Source: Pseudomonadota bacterium (lineage in GTDB: Bacteria; Pseudomonadota; Alphaproteobacteria; Rhizobiales; Xanthobacteraceae). From it: a DNA stretch of 44,578 nt. Where the stretch lies: positions 1-44,578 of the forward strand of contig QEVP01000020.1 in NCBI GenBank assembly GCA_003576765.1, given 5' to 3'. A model generated the notes under the pieces. The model was not told the origin of the DNA. It saw only the letters and a program-made list of their open reading frames with translations, and did not search any database. How positions within the stretch are numbered: the first letter of the stretch is position 1; every line of letters starts with the position of its first letter. This document shows positions 1 to 9,449 of the stretch, one piece after another. A program made the translations under genes and the position numbers.

Positions 1-993
<993 letters not shown>

Positions 994-1290
994 TTAGCTC
1001 AGCACGCCCATGATGTCGGACTCCTTCATGATCAGGAGTTCTTCGCCGTCGAGCTTGATCTCGGTGCCCGACCACTTGCCGAACAGCACCTTGTCGCCGA
1101 CCTTGAGGTCGATCGGGATCAGCTTGCCGCTCTCGTCGCGTCCGCCGGGGCCGACAGCCACCACCTGGCCCTGCGACGGCTTCTCCTTGGCGGTATCGGG
1201 AATGATGATGCCACCCTTGGTCTTTTCCTCGGCGTCGAGGCGCTTGACCACGACGCGGTCGTGAAGCGGGCGAAATTTCGACTTGGACAT
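994..1290 (-). CDS. groES: Co-chaperonin GroES (10 kDa)
   Basis: Heptameric lid of the GroEL folding chamber. The 98-residue length is typical. The protein reads [17 protein letters not shown], then the mobile-loop region [16 protein letters not shown] (GroEL contact, conserved GGIIIP), then the conserved [15 protein letters not shown] and the C-terminal ESDIMGVL. The ribosome site AGGAA lies about 8 bases before the ATG. It is first in the groESL operon. The promoter and CIRCE operator lie 97-161 bases upstream, so HrcA repression and heat induction are expected. Confidence 0.98.
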   Translation of the reverse strand: MSKSKFRPLHDRVVVKRLDAEEKTKGGIIIPDTAKEKPSQGQVVAVGPGGRDESGKLIPIDLKVGDKVLFGKWSGTEIKLDGEELLIMKESDIMGVLS

Positions 1291-1386
1291 GGAGTTTCCT
1301 TGCTTACCGTTGGGTCGTCACGAGGGCTTGCGAACTTAAGGACACGCGGTGTGATGGCCGCTGCCGTCCGGGCCGTGGCGTCGCTT

Positions 1387-1413
1387 TTGGCAGTCGAGCC
1401 ACGAGAGTGCTAA
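1387..1413 (-). promoter_or_regulatory. CIRCE operator (HrcA binding site) upstream of groES
   Basis: Plus-strand arms TTGGCAGTC (1387-1395) and GAGTGCTAA (1405-1413) flank a 9-base spacer. The CIRCE consensus is TTAGCACTC-N9-GAGTGCTAA: the right arm is perfect, and the left arm differs by two substitutions but keeps the spacing. It lies just downstream of the -10 box, covering the expected transcription start and early leader, the normal place for repression by HrcA. Confidence 0.93.
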
Positions 1414-1422
1414 AACGGCCCG

Positions 1423-1451
1423 GAGATATGGTGTGTGGCCGGTTCTGTCAA
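1423..1451 (-). promoter_or_regulatory. groESL promoter (-35 TTGACA, 17 bp, -10 TATCTC)
   Basis: Read on the minus strand, TTGACA (1451-1446) is followed by exactly 17 bases and TATCTC (1428-1423). The expected start, about 7 bases further on, is next to or inside CIRCE. The wider context CTTGAC...CCATATCT also resembles an alphaproteobacterial RpoH (heat-shock sigma) promoter, so dual recognition is possible. The rest of 1291-1595 holds only the groES leader and, divergently, the upstream region of the lipoprotein gene, where I see no convincing boxes. Confidence 0.75.
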
Positions 1452-1595
1452 GCAAGCCCTTAAAGTGACGGCAAGGCCAATGGTATAGGGGGTGGTCCCG
1501 CGTCGTCGCGGCGACGCCTGCCGCCACGCCGGGCGGTTGGCGCTTGCCAGGCGGATCATTGCAGTCCAGACTCGTTGCCAAGGGGAACTCTGCTC

Positions 1596-2132
1596 ATGCT
1601 CAGCTCGATCTCGTGCGCGCTCCCGCGCCTCGCTCCACACGTCGCGCGGGTCCGGGCGCTATCGGGGGCGGTCGCCCTCGGCGCGTTACTCGGTGCCTGC
1701 AGCACTTTTGGCCCCGGCGTCGAGCCACCTGTCGCCGAACAGCAGCCGGCGGTCGAGCCGGAGATTCCGGCCACCGTCCGCGCCGACGAACTGGTCGGGA
1801 GTTGGGGCCTTGCCTCCTACACCAAGCCGGACGACCGCCGCCGCACCGAGGCCGCCGCGAAAACCCAGTGCCGCAACCCGTATGTAATCGGCGCCGGCGC
1901 CAACGGCGGCGTCGTCATGCATCTGGCCGACCAGGCCAAGCCCGAGGAACTGCGGCTCAAGGGCAGCACCAGCGGCAAGAACTACATCGGCCCGCCTGGA
2001 CCTCCCGGCGGCGAGCAGGACCGCGAGATCGTTTCCTTCGACGGGCGCGTGCTGGTGACGCGGTTCATCGACCGCGACGCTGCGAGCCGGTATGGAACGA
2101 TGGTCTATGTCCGCTGCGCGCCAAAACCCTGA
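1596..2132 (+). CDS. Putative outer-membrane lipoprotein, unknown function
   Basis: I do not recognise a named family. From the ATG at 1596 (ribosome site AAGGGGA about 10 bases upstream) the 178-residue protein has a basic N-region, a hydrophobic stretch (SGAVALGALLGAC) and a lipobox LGAC followed by Ser, so it should be lipidated and periplasm-facing. A proline-rich linker follows. The C-terminal domain begins DELVGSWGLASY and contains a KTQC...YVIG segment and a second Cys near the end (YVRCAPKP), so a disulphide is possible. The DELVGSW opening resembles small lipocalin-like or inhibitor-like periplasmic domains, but that is only a resemblance. A TTG 21 bases upstream is an alternative start. 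It is divergent from groES. Confidence 0.8.
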   Translation: MLSSISCALPRLAPHVARVRALSGAVALGALLGACSTFGPGVEPPVAEQQPAVEPEIPATVRADELVGSWGLASYTKPDDRRRTEAAAKTQCRNPYVIGAGANGGVVMHLADQAKPEELRLKGSTSGKNYIGPPGPPGGEQDREIVSFDGRVLVTRFIDRDAASRYGTMVYVRCAPKP

Positions 2133-2231
2133 GCCGGCTCCTGACAGCGCCAGTCTGCCGAGTGACGACGCCGATCCTCCCCTCAGTGCCGTTTTAGATC
2201 CCGCCGGGAGCGCGAGCGCGCGGCCAGCGCC

Positions 2232-3425
2232 GTGACGGCGCTGGCAAGCTATCTCTGCGGGCCGGGGCGGGCGGTGCCGGTGCTGTCGCTGACGCAGATC
2301 CTCGCCTGGGGCGGGCTGATCTATTCGCCGGTCTTGATCCTGCCGCATCTCGGCGCCGAACGCGGCTGGTCGCTGGCGTTCTGCATGGCCGGCTTCTCGC
2401 TGGCGCTGGTGACCTCCGGGCTGGTGGCGCCGCGCCTGTGCGGCCTGATCGACAAGCGCGGCGGCCACGCCGTGATGGCACCCGGCGCGCTGATCGGCGC
2501 CGCAGGGTTTGCCGCGCTCAGCGTCGCCGCGCACCCAGTCGCCTATTTCGCCTGCTGGCTCTTGGTCGGGGTGGCGATGTCCACCACGCTCTACGACGCC
2601 GCCTTCACCTCGCTCGGCCGCATTTTTGGCGCCTCGGCGCGGCGCCAGATCATCTTCGTGACCTTTGCCGGCGGTTTTGCCTCGACGGTCGGCTGGCCGG
2701 CGGTGCACCTGTTGATCGAATGGCTCGGCTGGCGCGGCACCTATCTGGTGCTGGCGGCGGTGTTCGCCTTCGTCATCGCGCCGCTGCACGCCTTCGCCCT
2801 GCCGCGTGGCGCCGCGCCCGCCGCCCCGCCGGTGAAAAGCGCCGACGGCGCGCGGCCCGGCCCGTCAAAAGTGTCGCCGGCCGGCACCATCTTCATGTTG
2901 ATGGCGGCCGGGTTCGCGCTGCACGCCTTCGTGCTGTCGGGCATGGTCGCCAACCTGCTGGTGATGCTGGAGCACGGCGGCATCGACACCACCACGGTGG
3001 TCATCATCGGCGCGCTGTTCGGGCCCTCGCAGGTGGTGGCGCGGCTCGGCGACTTCATCTTCGCCAACCGCACCGATCCGTTGTGGGTGGCGCGGTTCGC
3101 GATCGCGCTGATGGTGGTGGCGTTTCTGCTGATGACCGCGGCCGGCATCAGCGTGCCGTCGGCGGCGCTGTTCTCGATCCTGTTCGGCGGCGCCAACGGC
3201 ATCGTCACCATCGCGCGCGGCACGCTGCCGCTGCACATCTTCGGCGCGGCCGGCTACGGCCATGTGCTCGGCCGTATCGCGCGGCCGGCGGCGCTGTTGC
3301 AGGCGTTTGCGCCGTTCGCTTTCGCAACTGCCATCGACGTCTTGCCGACGCGGGCGGTGTTCGCCATCGGGTTGGCTTGCGTCGTCGTGTCGCTCGGCTG
3401 CTTTGTCGCGATCAGGAAACCGTGA
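2232..3425 (+). CDS. Major facilitator superfamily transporter
   Basis: Inner-membrane secondary transporter of 397 residues with about twelve hydrophobic segments in two sets of six. They are separated by a hydrophilic proline-rich linker around residues 197-215 (AAPAAPPVKSADGARPG). The loop after TM2 carries LCGLIDKRGG, close to the MFS motif-A pattern. The substrate cannot be told from sequence. The start is GTG, and no better ATG is in frame at the N-terminus. It converges with the thioesterase gene, with two bases between the stops. Confidence 0.85.
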   Translation: MTALASYLCGPGRAVPVLSLTQILAWGGLIYSPVLILPHLGAERGWSLAFCMAGFSLALVTSGLVAPRLCGLIDKRGGHAVMAPGALIGAAGFAALSVAAHPVAYFACWLLVGVAMSTTLYDAAFTSLGRIFGASARRQIIFVTFAGGFASTVGWPAVHLLIEWLGWRGTYLVLAAVFAFVIAPLHAFALPRGAAPAAPPVKSADGARPGPSKVSPAGTIFMLMAAGFALHAFVLSGMVANLLVMLEHGGIDTTTVVIIGALFGPSQVVARLGDFIFANRTDPLWVARFAIALMVVAFLLMTAAGISVPSAALFSILFGGANGIVTIARGTLPLHIFGAAGYGHVLGRIARPAALLQAFAPFAFATAIDVLPTRAVFAIGLACVVVSLGCFVAIRKP

Positions 3426-3427
3426 CG

Positions 3428-3925
3428 TTACCTGGCGTCCGCCTCGAACACCAGGCAGGTGGTCGTGGCGTGGGCGAGCAGGCGGCCGCCGGCATCGATG
3501 AGCCGGCCCTCGGCGGTGCCGACGCGGCGGCCGACATTGAGCGCGCGGCCTTCGGCCCGCACCTCGCCGGTGTCCCTGGTGACCGCCTTGATCAGCGTCA
3601 CCTTGAACTCCAGCGTGATGTAGAGGCGCCCCTGCGGCAGCATCGACTGCACCGCGCAGCCCATCGCCGAATCGAGCAGCGTGGCGGTGAAGCCGGCGTG
3701 CACCGAGCCGATCGGGTTGTAATGCTCCGGCCCCGGCACCGCCGTGAACACGACGAGGCCCGGCTCGGCGGAGCCGCCGGTCAGGCCGACCTGCTGCATC
3801 ATGGTGGCGTGCGGCAATTCGCCCGCGAACATCTTGCGCAGGAAGTCGATGCCGCTCATCGAGGCCACCACGTCGAGCGGCGTATGGCCGTAAGAGATCG
3901 GTTGCCGCGGTGCCGCCGTGCTCAC
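3428..3925 (-). CDS. PaaI-like hotdog-fold thioesterase
   Basis: A 165-residue protein with the hotdog acyl-CoA thioesterase pattern. It has HYNPIGSVHAGFTATLLDSAMG, where N-P-x-G-x-x-HGG-type residues and the following helix carry the active-site Asp, then LYITLEFKVTLIKAV and GEVRAEGRALNVGRRVGTAEGRL. It probably hydrolyses small or aromatic acyl-CoAs. A longer in-frame reading to 4054 would lie inside carA and is unlikely. The GTG at 3925-3923 overlaps the carA stop (GTGA), which implies translational coupling. Why it sits with carA is unclear. Confidence 0.85.
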   Translation of the reverse strand: MSTAAPRQPISYGHTPLDVVASMSGIDFLRKMFAGELPHATMMQQVGLTGGSAEPGLVVFTAVPGPEHYNPIGSVHAGFTATLLDSAMGCAVQSMLPQGRLYITLEFKVTLIKAVTRDTGEVRAEGRALNVGRRVGTAEGRLIDAGGRLLAHATTTCLVFEADAR

Positions 3926-5112
3926 GCCCGCTTGCGCTCGCGCATCAGCTCGGTGAAGCGCCGGAACAGATAGTGGGAGTCGCGCGGACCCGGCGAGGCT
4001 TCGGGGTGGTACTGCACCGAGAACACCGGCTTGCCGTCGAGCTTCAGCCCGCAATTGGAGCCGTCGAACAGCGAGACGTGGGTTTCCGTGACGCCTTCGG
4101 GCAGGCTGTTGCCGTCGAGCGCAAAGCCGTGGTTCATCGAGGTGATCTCGACCTTGCCGGTGGTCTTGTCCTTGACCGGGTGGTTGGCGCCGTGGTGACC
4201 CTGATGCATCTTCACGGTCTTGCCGCCGACGGCGAGCCCGAGCATCTGGTGACCGAGGCAGATGCCGAAGGTTGGCTTGCCCGATTCGACCAGCTTCCGG
4301 ATCACCGGCACGGCATACTTGCCGGTTTCGGCCGGATCGCCCGGACCGTTGGACAAAAAGATACCGTCGGGGTTGAGCGCGAGGATGTCTTCCGCCGACG
4401 CGGTCGCCGGCACCACCGTCACCTTGTAGCCTTCGCCGGCCAGAAGCCGCAGGATGTTGCGCTTGATGCCGTAATCGACGGCGACGACGTTAAATTGCGG
4501 CGCCTCCTGGCGGCCGAAACCGTCGCCCCATTGCCACGGCGTTTCGTCCCAGCCGTAGCGCTGCGCGGTGGTCACCATCGGCACCAGATCCATGCCGACA
4601 AGGCCCGGCCACTCGCGCGCCTGGCGCGTCAGCGCCGCGCGGTCGAACACGCCGTCGGCCGCATGGGCGATCACCGCGTTGGGGGTGCCCTGGGCGCGGA
4701 TGCAGGCGGTGAGCGCGCGGGTATCGACGCCGCTCATGCCGACGATGCCGCGCGCCTTGAGCCAGCGGTCGAGATGGCGCGTGGCGCGGTAGTTCGACGG
4801 CTCGGTGACGGCCGCGCGCAGGATCACGCCGCGGGCGCCCGGCGTCGCCGCCATGTTCACCGTCTCGATGTCCTCGTCGTTGGCGCCGACGTTGCCGATG
4901 TGCGGGAAGGTGAAGGTGACGAGCTGCCCGGCATAGGAGGGATCGGTCAGAATCTCCTCATAGCCGGTCATGGCGGTGTTGAAGCAGACCTCGCCGACAG
5001 CGTCGCCTTCGGCGCCGAGTCCGACGCCTTCCAACACGGTGCCGTCAGCCAGCACGAGAAGCGCGGTCGGCTTGAAATCCGGCCAGCGCGATGAATTGTC
5101 CGAGGTTGTCAT
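3922..5112 (-). CDS. carA: Carbamoyl-phosphate synthase small (glutaminase) subunit
   Basis: Supplies ammonia from glutamine to CarB for carbamoyl phosphate, the precursor of pyrimidines and arginine. It has 396 residues, normal for the family. The N-terminal CarA domain has the typical GEVCFNTAMTGYEEILTDPSY. The C-terminal class I glutamine amidotransferase domain shows FLSNGPGDP, the nucleophile elbow FGICLGHQ (Cys) and the SVQYHPEASPGP His/Glu pair. The partner carB lies more than 10 kb away on the same strand, so the two are not one operon here. The downstream thioesterase overlaps by 4 bases. Confidence 0.98.
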   Translation of the reverse strand: MTTSDNSSRWPDFKPTALLVLADGTVLEGVGLGAEGDAVGEVCFNTAMTGYEEILTDPSYAGQLVTFTFPHIGNVGANDEDIETVNMAATPGARGVILRAAVTEPSNYRATRHLDRWLKARGIVGMSGVDTRALTACIRAQGTPNAVIAHAADGVFDRAALTRQAREWPGLVGMDLVPMVTTAQRYGWDETPWQWGDGFGRQEAPQFNVVAVDYGIKRNILRLLAGEGYKVTVVPATASAEDILALNPDGIFLSNGPGDPAETGKYAVPVIRKLVESGKPTFGICLGHQMLGLAVGGKTVKMHQGHHGANHPVKDKTTGKVEITSMNHGFALDGNSLPEGVTETHVSLFDGSNCGLKLDGKPVFSVQYHPEASPGPRDSHYLFRRFTELMRERKRA

Positions 5113-5255
5113 AAAGCCATTCCATAGCGCCGTTGCTGCGCCGCGTCAAAGCCTGATCCGGGCAAATTCACCGGCATATCTGCCGATTTGACAGCGCCGG
5201 CACGGCCGATACCCTGACCCGGCAAAAAGGAACAAAAAAGCGGGGAGGCGCGGCC

Positions 5256-6821
5256 ATGGACCAGCTTTACACCGGCGGCACCGCGGGCGGCCTGATCGTC
5301 GGTGCGGTGACGCGCTTCGCCGACCGCCCGGCGCTCGGCGACGGCACGACGTTCTGGACCTACCGGGAACTCGGCGCGGCGATGGCCCGCTTCATCGCCG
5401 CCTTCAAGGCGGCCGGCCTGAAGCGCGGCGACGCGCTGTCGATCCTCGCCGGCAACCGCGCCGAGAGCTGGGCGGCGATGTGCGCCGGGCTGGTCATGGG
5501 CTTGCGCTACACGCCGCTGCATCCGATGGCCGCCGAGGACGACCACGCCTTCATCGTCGAGGACGCCGAGATCGATGCGCTGATCGTCGATGCGGACAAA
5601 TTCGCTGCGCGCGGCCGCGCCATCAAGGCGCGCGTGCCGGGGCTGAAGCACCTGATGGCGTTCGGCGAAGCGGAGGGCGCGCAGGATATTCTTGCCGCCG
5701 CGCGCGCCGCGACGCCGGCGCCGCTCAGGGACGAGGGCGCGGCCGGCGACGTCGCCTGGCTCGCCTATACCGGCGGCACCACCGGCCGCTCCAAGGGCGT
5801 GATGCTGCCGCACCGCGCCATGCTGACCATGACGCTGACGCTGTTCGCCGACTGGGACTGGCCGGCCGACATCCGCTATCTCGCCGCGACGCCGGTGAGC
5901 CATGCCGCCGGCGTCACCATCTTTCCGGTGATGCTGCGCGGCGGCTACACCCGCCTGACGCAAGGCTTTGACGCCGAGACGTTCTGCCGCCTCTGCGCCG
6001 ACGAAAAGATCACCGCGACGTTCCTGGTGCCGACGCTGATCTATGCGCTGATCGACGCGCACGAGCTGCGCGCGCGCCACGATCTCTCCTCGCTCGACAT
6101 GATCATCTACGGCGCCGCGCCGATGTCGCCGGACCGGCTGCGCGAGGGCATGGCCGCGTTCGGCAACGTATTCGTGCAACTCTACGGCCAGACCGAGGCG
6201 CCGCAGTGCATCACCTCGCTGCGCAAGGCCGACCACGATCTCGCCCGCCCCGAGCGGCTCGGCTCGTGCGGGCGGCCGAGCCCGCTGGTGGACGTCAAAT
6301 TGTTCGACAGCGAGATGCGCGAGGTCGCTGTCGGCGAGCCGGGCGAAATCTGCGTGCGCGGGCCGCTGGTGATGGACGGCTACTGGAAGCGTCCCGACGC
6401 CAATGCGGAGGCGCTGCGCGGCGGCTGGCTGCACACCGGCGACGTCGCGGTCGCCGATGCCGAGGGCTATCTCTATATCGTCGATCGCACCAAGGACATG
6501 ATCATCTCCGGCGGCTTCAACATCTATCCGCGCGAGGTCGAGGACGCCCTGATGGCGCACCCGGCGGTCGCCTCGGCGGCGGTGATCGGCGTGCCCGATC
6601 CGAAATGGGGCGAGGCGGTGAAGGCGTTCGTGGTGCTGAAGGAGGGCGCGAGCGTAGGCGTGGCGGAATTGCAGGCCCATGTGAAGGACAAGCGCGGCGC
6701 GCCGTGGTCGCCGAAGACGATCGACGTCGTCGCCGCCATCCCGGTCACCGGGCTCGGCAAGATCGACCGCAAGGCGTTGCGCGCGCCTTATTGGGAAGGC
6801 CGCGTGCGCGGCGTTGCGTGA
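5256..6821 (+). CDS. AMP-forming acyl-CoA ligase (fatty-acyl-CoA synthetase family)
   Basis: Activates a carboxylic acid through an acyl-adenylate to its CoA ester. It has 521 residues. The P-loop is YTGGTTGRSKGVMLPHRA (about residue 169 on). Later motifs are YGQTEAPQ, the HTGDVAVADAEGYLYIVDRTKDMIISGG hinge, NIYPREVEDAL and the C-terminal GLGKIDRKALR with the catalytic Lys. The chain length cannot be read from sequence. A strong ribosome site (GGGGAGG) lies 7 bases before the ATG. The gene is divergent from carA (143-base gap) and followed by a palindromic repeat. Confidence 0.92.
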   Translation: MDQLYTGGTAGGLIVGAVTRFADRPALGDGTTFWTYRELGAAMARFIAAFKAAGLKRGDALSILAGNRAESWAAMCAGLVMGLRYTPLHPMAAEDDHAFIVEDAEIDALIVDADKFAARGRAIKARVPGLKHLMAFGEAEGAQDILAAARAATPAPLRDEGAAGDVAWLAYTGGTTGRSKGVMLPHRAMLTMTLTLFADWDWPADIRYLAATPVSHAAGVTIFPVMLRGGYTRLTQGFDAETFCRLCADEKITATFLVPTLIYALIDAHELRARHDLSSLDMIIYGAAPMSPDRLREGMAAFGNVFVQLYGQTEAPQCITSLRKADHDLARPERLGSCGRPSPLVDVKLFDSEMREVAVGEPGEICVRGPLVMDGYWKRPDANAEALRGGWLHTGDVAVADAEGYLYIVDRTKDMIISGGFNIYPREVEDALMAHPAVASAAVIGVPDPKWGEAVKAFVVLKEGASVGVAELQAHVKDKRGAPWSPKTIDVVAAIPVTGLGKIDRKALRAPYWEGRVRGVA

Positions 6822-6846
6822 GGGCCGATCAAATAGCTTGCTGTGT

Positions 6847-6968
6847 GTCCCGTGCGCGATGCAGCGTGTAACGCTGCTTCGCAGAACCGGGACCGTTGCG
6901 CGCTCGGAATCCGAAACGACCTCGGATCGGCGGAGCGGCATTCCATGCCGCACCGCGTCCGGGGGCAC
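6847..6968. repeat. Intergenic palindromic repeat, copy 1
   Basis: A two-part palindromic element. The first half is bounded by GTCCC (6847) and GGGAC (6893), with an inner stem GCAGCG/CGCTGC. The second half (about 6922-6968) has GCGGCAT/ATGCCGC and ends in GCGTCCGGGG. It shares blocks with the elements at 7550, 20941 and 40448. It lies between the ligase and the YqeY-domain gene; the rest of this 266-base gap shows only the YqeY ribosome site. Confidence 0.75.
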
Positions 6969-7087
6969 GGCTCGGCAGCCTTGTGCCGGCCGCCGGTAGC
7001 GCGGCACAGTTTGTTGTGTGGGGCTTTGAAACGCCCTACATCACGGCAGCGAACGAAGGCGCCAATGCGCCGTAAAGGAGCCAAACA

Positions 7088-7543
7088 ATGCTGCGCGACG
7101 ACATCAACGCCCATGTGAAAGAGGCCATGAAGGCCAGGGACGAGCGCCGGCTCTCGACGCTGCGCATGGTCAACTCCACCATCAAGAACGCCGACATCGA
7201 GGCGCGTGGGCAAGGCAAGCCGCCGCTCGGCGACGCCGAGGTGCTGTCGCTGTTGCAGAAGATGATCAAGCAGCGGCAGGAGTCGGTCGCGCTCTACGAA
7301 AAGGGCGGACGCGAGGAACTGGCGGCGCAGGAGCGTGCCGAGATCGCGGTGATCGAGGGCTACCTGCCGCAGCAGATGTCGGACGACGAGGTGAAGGCGG
7401 CGATTGCGGCGGCCATCGCCGAGACCGGCGCTGCCGGCATGAAAGACATGGGCAAGGTGATCGGCGTGCTGCGCGGCCAATACGCCGGCCGCATGGATTT
7501 CGGCAAGGCCAGCGCGCTGGTGAAGGCGGCGCTCGCGGGATGA
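7088..7543 (+). CDS. GatB/YqeY domain-containing protein
   Basis: A small, mostly helical protein of 151 residues, homologous over its length to B. subtilis YqeY and to the C-terminal tRNA-binding tail domain of amidotransferase subunit GatB. It starts MLRDDINAHVKEAMKARD and has the family signatures STLRMVNSTIKNADIEAR, LQKMIKQRQES and EIAVIEGYLPQQMS. It may be involved in tRNA-dependent amidation or proofreading, but the exact role is unknown. A very strong ribosome site (TAAAGGAG, 7073-7080) precedes the ATG. In many alphaproteobacteria this gene sits beside carA and before dnaG-rpoD. Here an acyl-CoA ligase separates it from carA, and dnaG does not follow. Palindromic repeats flank it on both sides. 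Confidence 0.93.
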   Translation: MLRDDINAHVKEAMKARDERRLSTLRMVNSTIKNADIEARGQGKPPLGDAEVLSLLQKMIKQRQESVALYEKGGREELAAQERAEIAVIEGYLPQQMSDDEVKAAIAAAIAETGAAGMKDMGKVIGVLRGQYAGRMDFGKASALVKAALAG

Positions 7544-7549
7544 ACCCTC

Positions 7550-7686
7550 GTGCCCCGGACGCAGCGCAGTGCGTCGCGCAAGCGACGCCGTGCGCTGCTG
7601 ATCCGGGGTCTTCTCAACGGTCGCGCCGGCCGCGGTCCCGGTTCTGCGGAGCGGCATGAAGAATGCCGCACCGCGCCCGGGACACG
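7550..7686. repeat. Intergenic palindromic repeat, copy 2
   Basis: Begins four bases after the YqeY-domain stop codon. Its first half runs from TGCCCCGGACGCAGCGCA to GCTGATCCGGGG with an internal GCGTCGC/GCGACGC stem. The second half has GGAGCGGCAT...ATGCCGCACCGC and CCCGGGAC. It shares the CCCGGACGC, GCGGAGCGGCAT and ATGCCGCACCGCG blocks with the other copies. Confidence 0.75.
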
Positions 7687-7765
7687 GTTTCGCCTATCGA
7701 TCAACTTGATAGCTGCGCGCGATGGGAGCAGATTGCAAGTTCTTCCGGCATCTGACGAGACCGCC

Positions 7766-9373
7766 ATGCTCACCGAGACCAGCGACTACGACGAACTTTA
7801 CCGTAACTTTCGCTGGCAGGTGCCGGAGCATTTCAACATCGCGACCGCCGCCTGCGACCGCCATGCCGACGGCTCCGGCCGGCTGGCGCTGACTTTCATC
7901 GACGAAAACGGCGGCGTGAGAAAAGTCTCCTTCGATGAGATGCAGGCGTGGTCGCGCCGCTACGCCAATGTGCTGACCGAGGACGGCCTCAAGCGCGGTG
8001 ATCGCGTCGGCGTGTTCCTGTCGCAGTCGGTCGAACTGCCGGTCGCGCATCTCGCCGCGTTCCGCGCCGGCCTCGTGTCGGTGCCGCTGTTCACGCTGTT
8101 CGGCGAGGAAGCGCTGGCGTTCCGGCTGGCCAACTCCAACGCCAAGGCGGTCGTCACCGACGAAGGTGGCTACGCCAAGCTCAAAGCCATCCGCGACCGG
8201 CTGCCGGCCTTGCAGCACATTTATATGATCGGCACCGGCGACGTTTCGACGGTGTCGTTCTGGGACGCCATCGAGGGCGCGTCGGAGGAATTCGAAACCG
8301 TCGCCACCCGCGCCGACGATCCGGCGATCATCATCTACACCTCCGGCACCACCGGCAACCCGAAGGGCGCGCTGCATGCGCACCGCGTGCTGCTCGGCCA
8401 TCTGCCCAACGTCGAGATGGCGCACGATTTCTTCCCGAAGCCCGACGACGTGATGTGGACGCCGGCGGACTGGGCGTGGATCGGCGGGCTGTTCGATGCG
8501 CTGTTCCCGGCCTGGTATCACGGCGTGCCGATGGTCGGCTATCGCGCCAAGAAGTTCGATTCCGTCGAGGCGATGCAATTGATGGCCGACCATAAGGTGC
8601 GCAACGTGTTTTTGCCGCCGACCGCGCTGAAACTGATGCGGCAGGCGAACGTCTCGCATCCCGGCGTCAGGCTGCGCAGCATCTTCACCGGCGGCGAGTC
8701 GCTCGGTGGCGAACTGCTCGACTGGGTGCGCAACACGTTCGGCGTCGAGGCGCACGAAATCTACGGCCAGACCGAATGCAATCTCGTCGTCGGCAACAAC
8801 GTAAAATTATTTCCGATCCTGCCGGGCTCCATGGGCAAGGCGACGCCGGGTTTTGACGTGCGCATCGTTGATGAGACCGGTCGTGAGTTGCCGAACGGGA
8901 CGACCGGCATCATCGGCGTGCGCGCACCCAACCCGTGCATGATGCTGGAGTACTGGGGCAACCCGGAAGCGACCGCGAAAAAATACGCCGGCGGGTTTCT
9001 GCTCACCGGCGATCTCGGCCGCCGCGACGATGACGGCTACTTCTGGTACATGAGCCGCGAGGACGACGTCATCACCTCGGCGGGCTACCGCATCGGCCCC
9101 GCCGAGATCGAGGACACCCTGATCCGCCATCCGGCGGTGGCGATGGCCGCGGTGGTCGGCGTGCCCGATCCGATCCGCACCGAATCGGTCAAGGCGTGGA
9201 TCGTGCTGCGCCCCGGCTTCGCCGGCAGCGACGCCTTGGCGCGCGACATTCAGGATTTCGTCAAGGTCAAGCTCGCCGCGCACGAATATCCGCGCCTCGT
9301 CCAGTTCGCCGACAGCCTGCCGATGACCGCAACCGGCAAGGTGCTGCGCCGCGAGTTGCGCGCGCTGGGGTAG
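7766..9373 (+). CDS. AMP-forming acyl-CoA synthetase, acetyl/medium-chain (MACS-like) type
   Basis: A 535-residue ANL-superfamily ligase, more like the acetyl/butyryl/medium-chain group than the ligase at 5256. It has the P-loop IIYTSGTTGNPKGALHAHR, the group-typical TPADWAWIGGLFDALFP, IYGQTECNLVVGNN, LTGDLGRRDDDGYFWYMSREDDVITSAGYRIGP and the C-terminal MTATGKVLRRELR with the catalytic Lys. The substrate is likely a short or medium-chain or branched acid. The reading frame extends to 7550, but the extra 72 codons are repeat sequence. The ATG at 7766 (MLTETSDYDELY) fits the start of the domain. Confidence 0.9.
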   Translation: MLTETSDYDELYRNFRWQVPEHFNIATAACDRHADGSGRLALTFIDENGGVRKVSFDEMQAWSRRYANVLTEDGLKRGDRVGVFLSQSVELPVAHLAAFRAGLVSVPLFTLFGEEALAFRLANSNAKAVVTDEGGYAKLKAIRDRLPALQHIYMIGTGDVSTVSFWDAIEGASEEFETVATRADDPAIIIYTSGTTGNPKGALHAHRVLLGHLPNVEMAHDFFPKPDDVMWTPADWAWIGGLFDALFPAWYHGVPMVGYRAKKFDSVEAMQLMADHKVRNVFLPPTALKLMRQANVSHPGVRLRSIFTGGESLGGELLDWVRNTFGVEAHEIYGQTECNLVVGNNVKLFPILPGSMGKATPGFDVRIVDETGRELPNGTTGIIGVRAPNPCMMLEYWGNPEATAKKYAGGFLLTGDLGRRDDDGYFWYMSREDDVITSAGYRIGPAEIEDTLIRHPAVAMAAVVGVPDPIRTESVKAWIVLRPGFAGSDALARDIQDFVKVKLAAHEYPRLVQFADSLPMTATGKVLRRELRALG

Positions 9374-9449
9374 CACGCCCCTGCCACCGCCGCCGCCGGC
9401 GCGATCCAACAGTGGCATTGCGCCCGGCGATGCGCTACCCAACACGCCG

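Noticed and set aside
3926..4054. Thioesterase start at 4054
   Set aside because: This would place 43 codons inside carA. The coupled GTG at 3925 gives a family-like N-terminus.
9374..9449. BioR or BirA operator before bioM
   Set aside because: I looked for a TTATCTATAA-like palindrome and found none in this short gap. Control of the operon therefore remains unknown.
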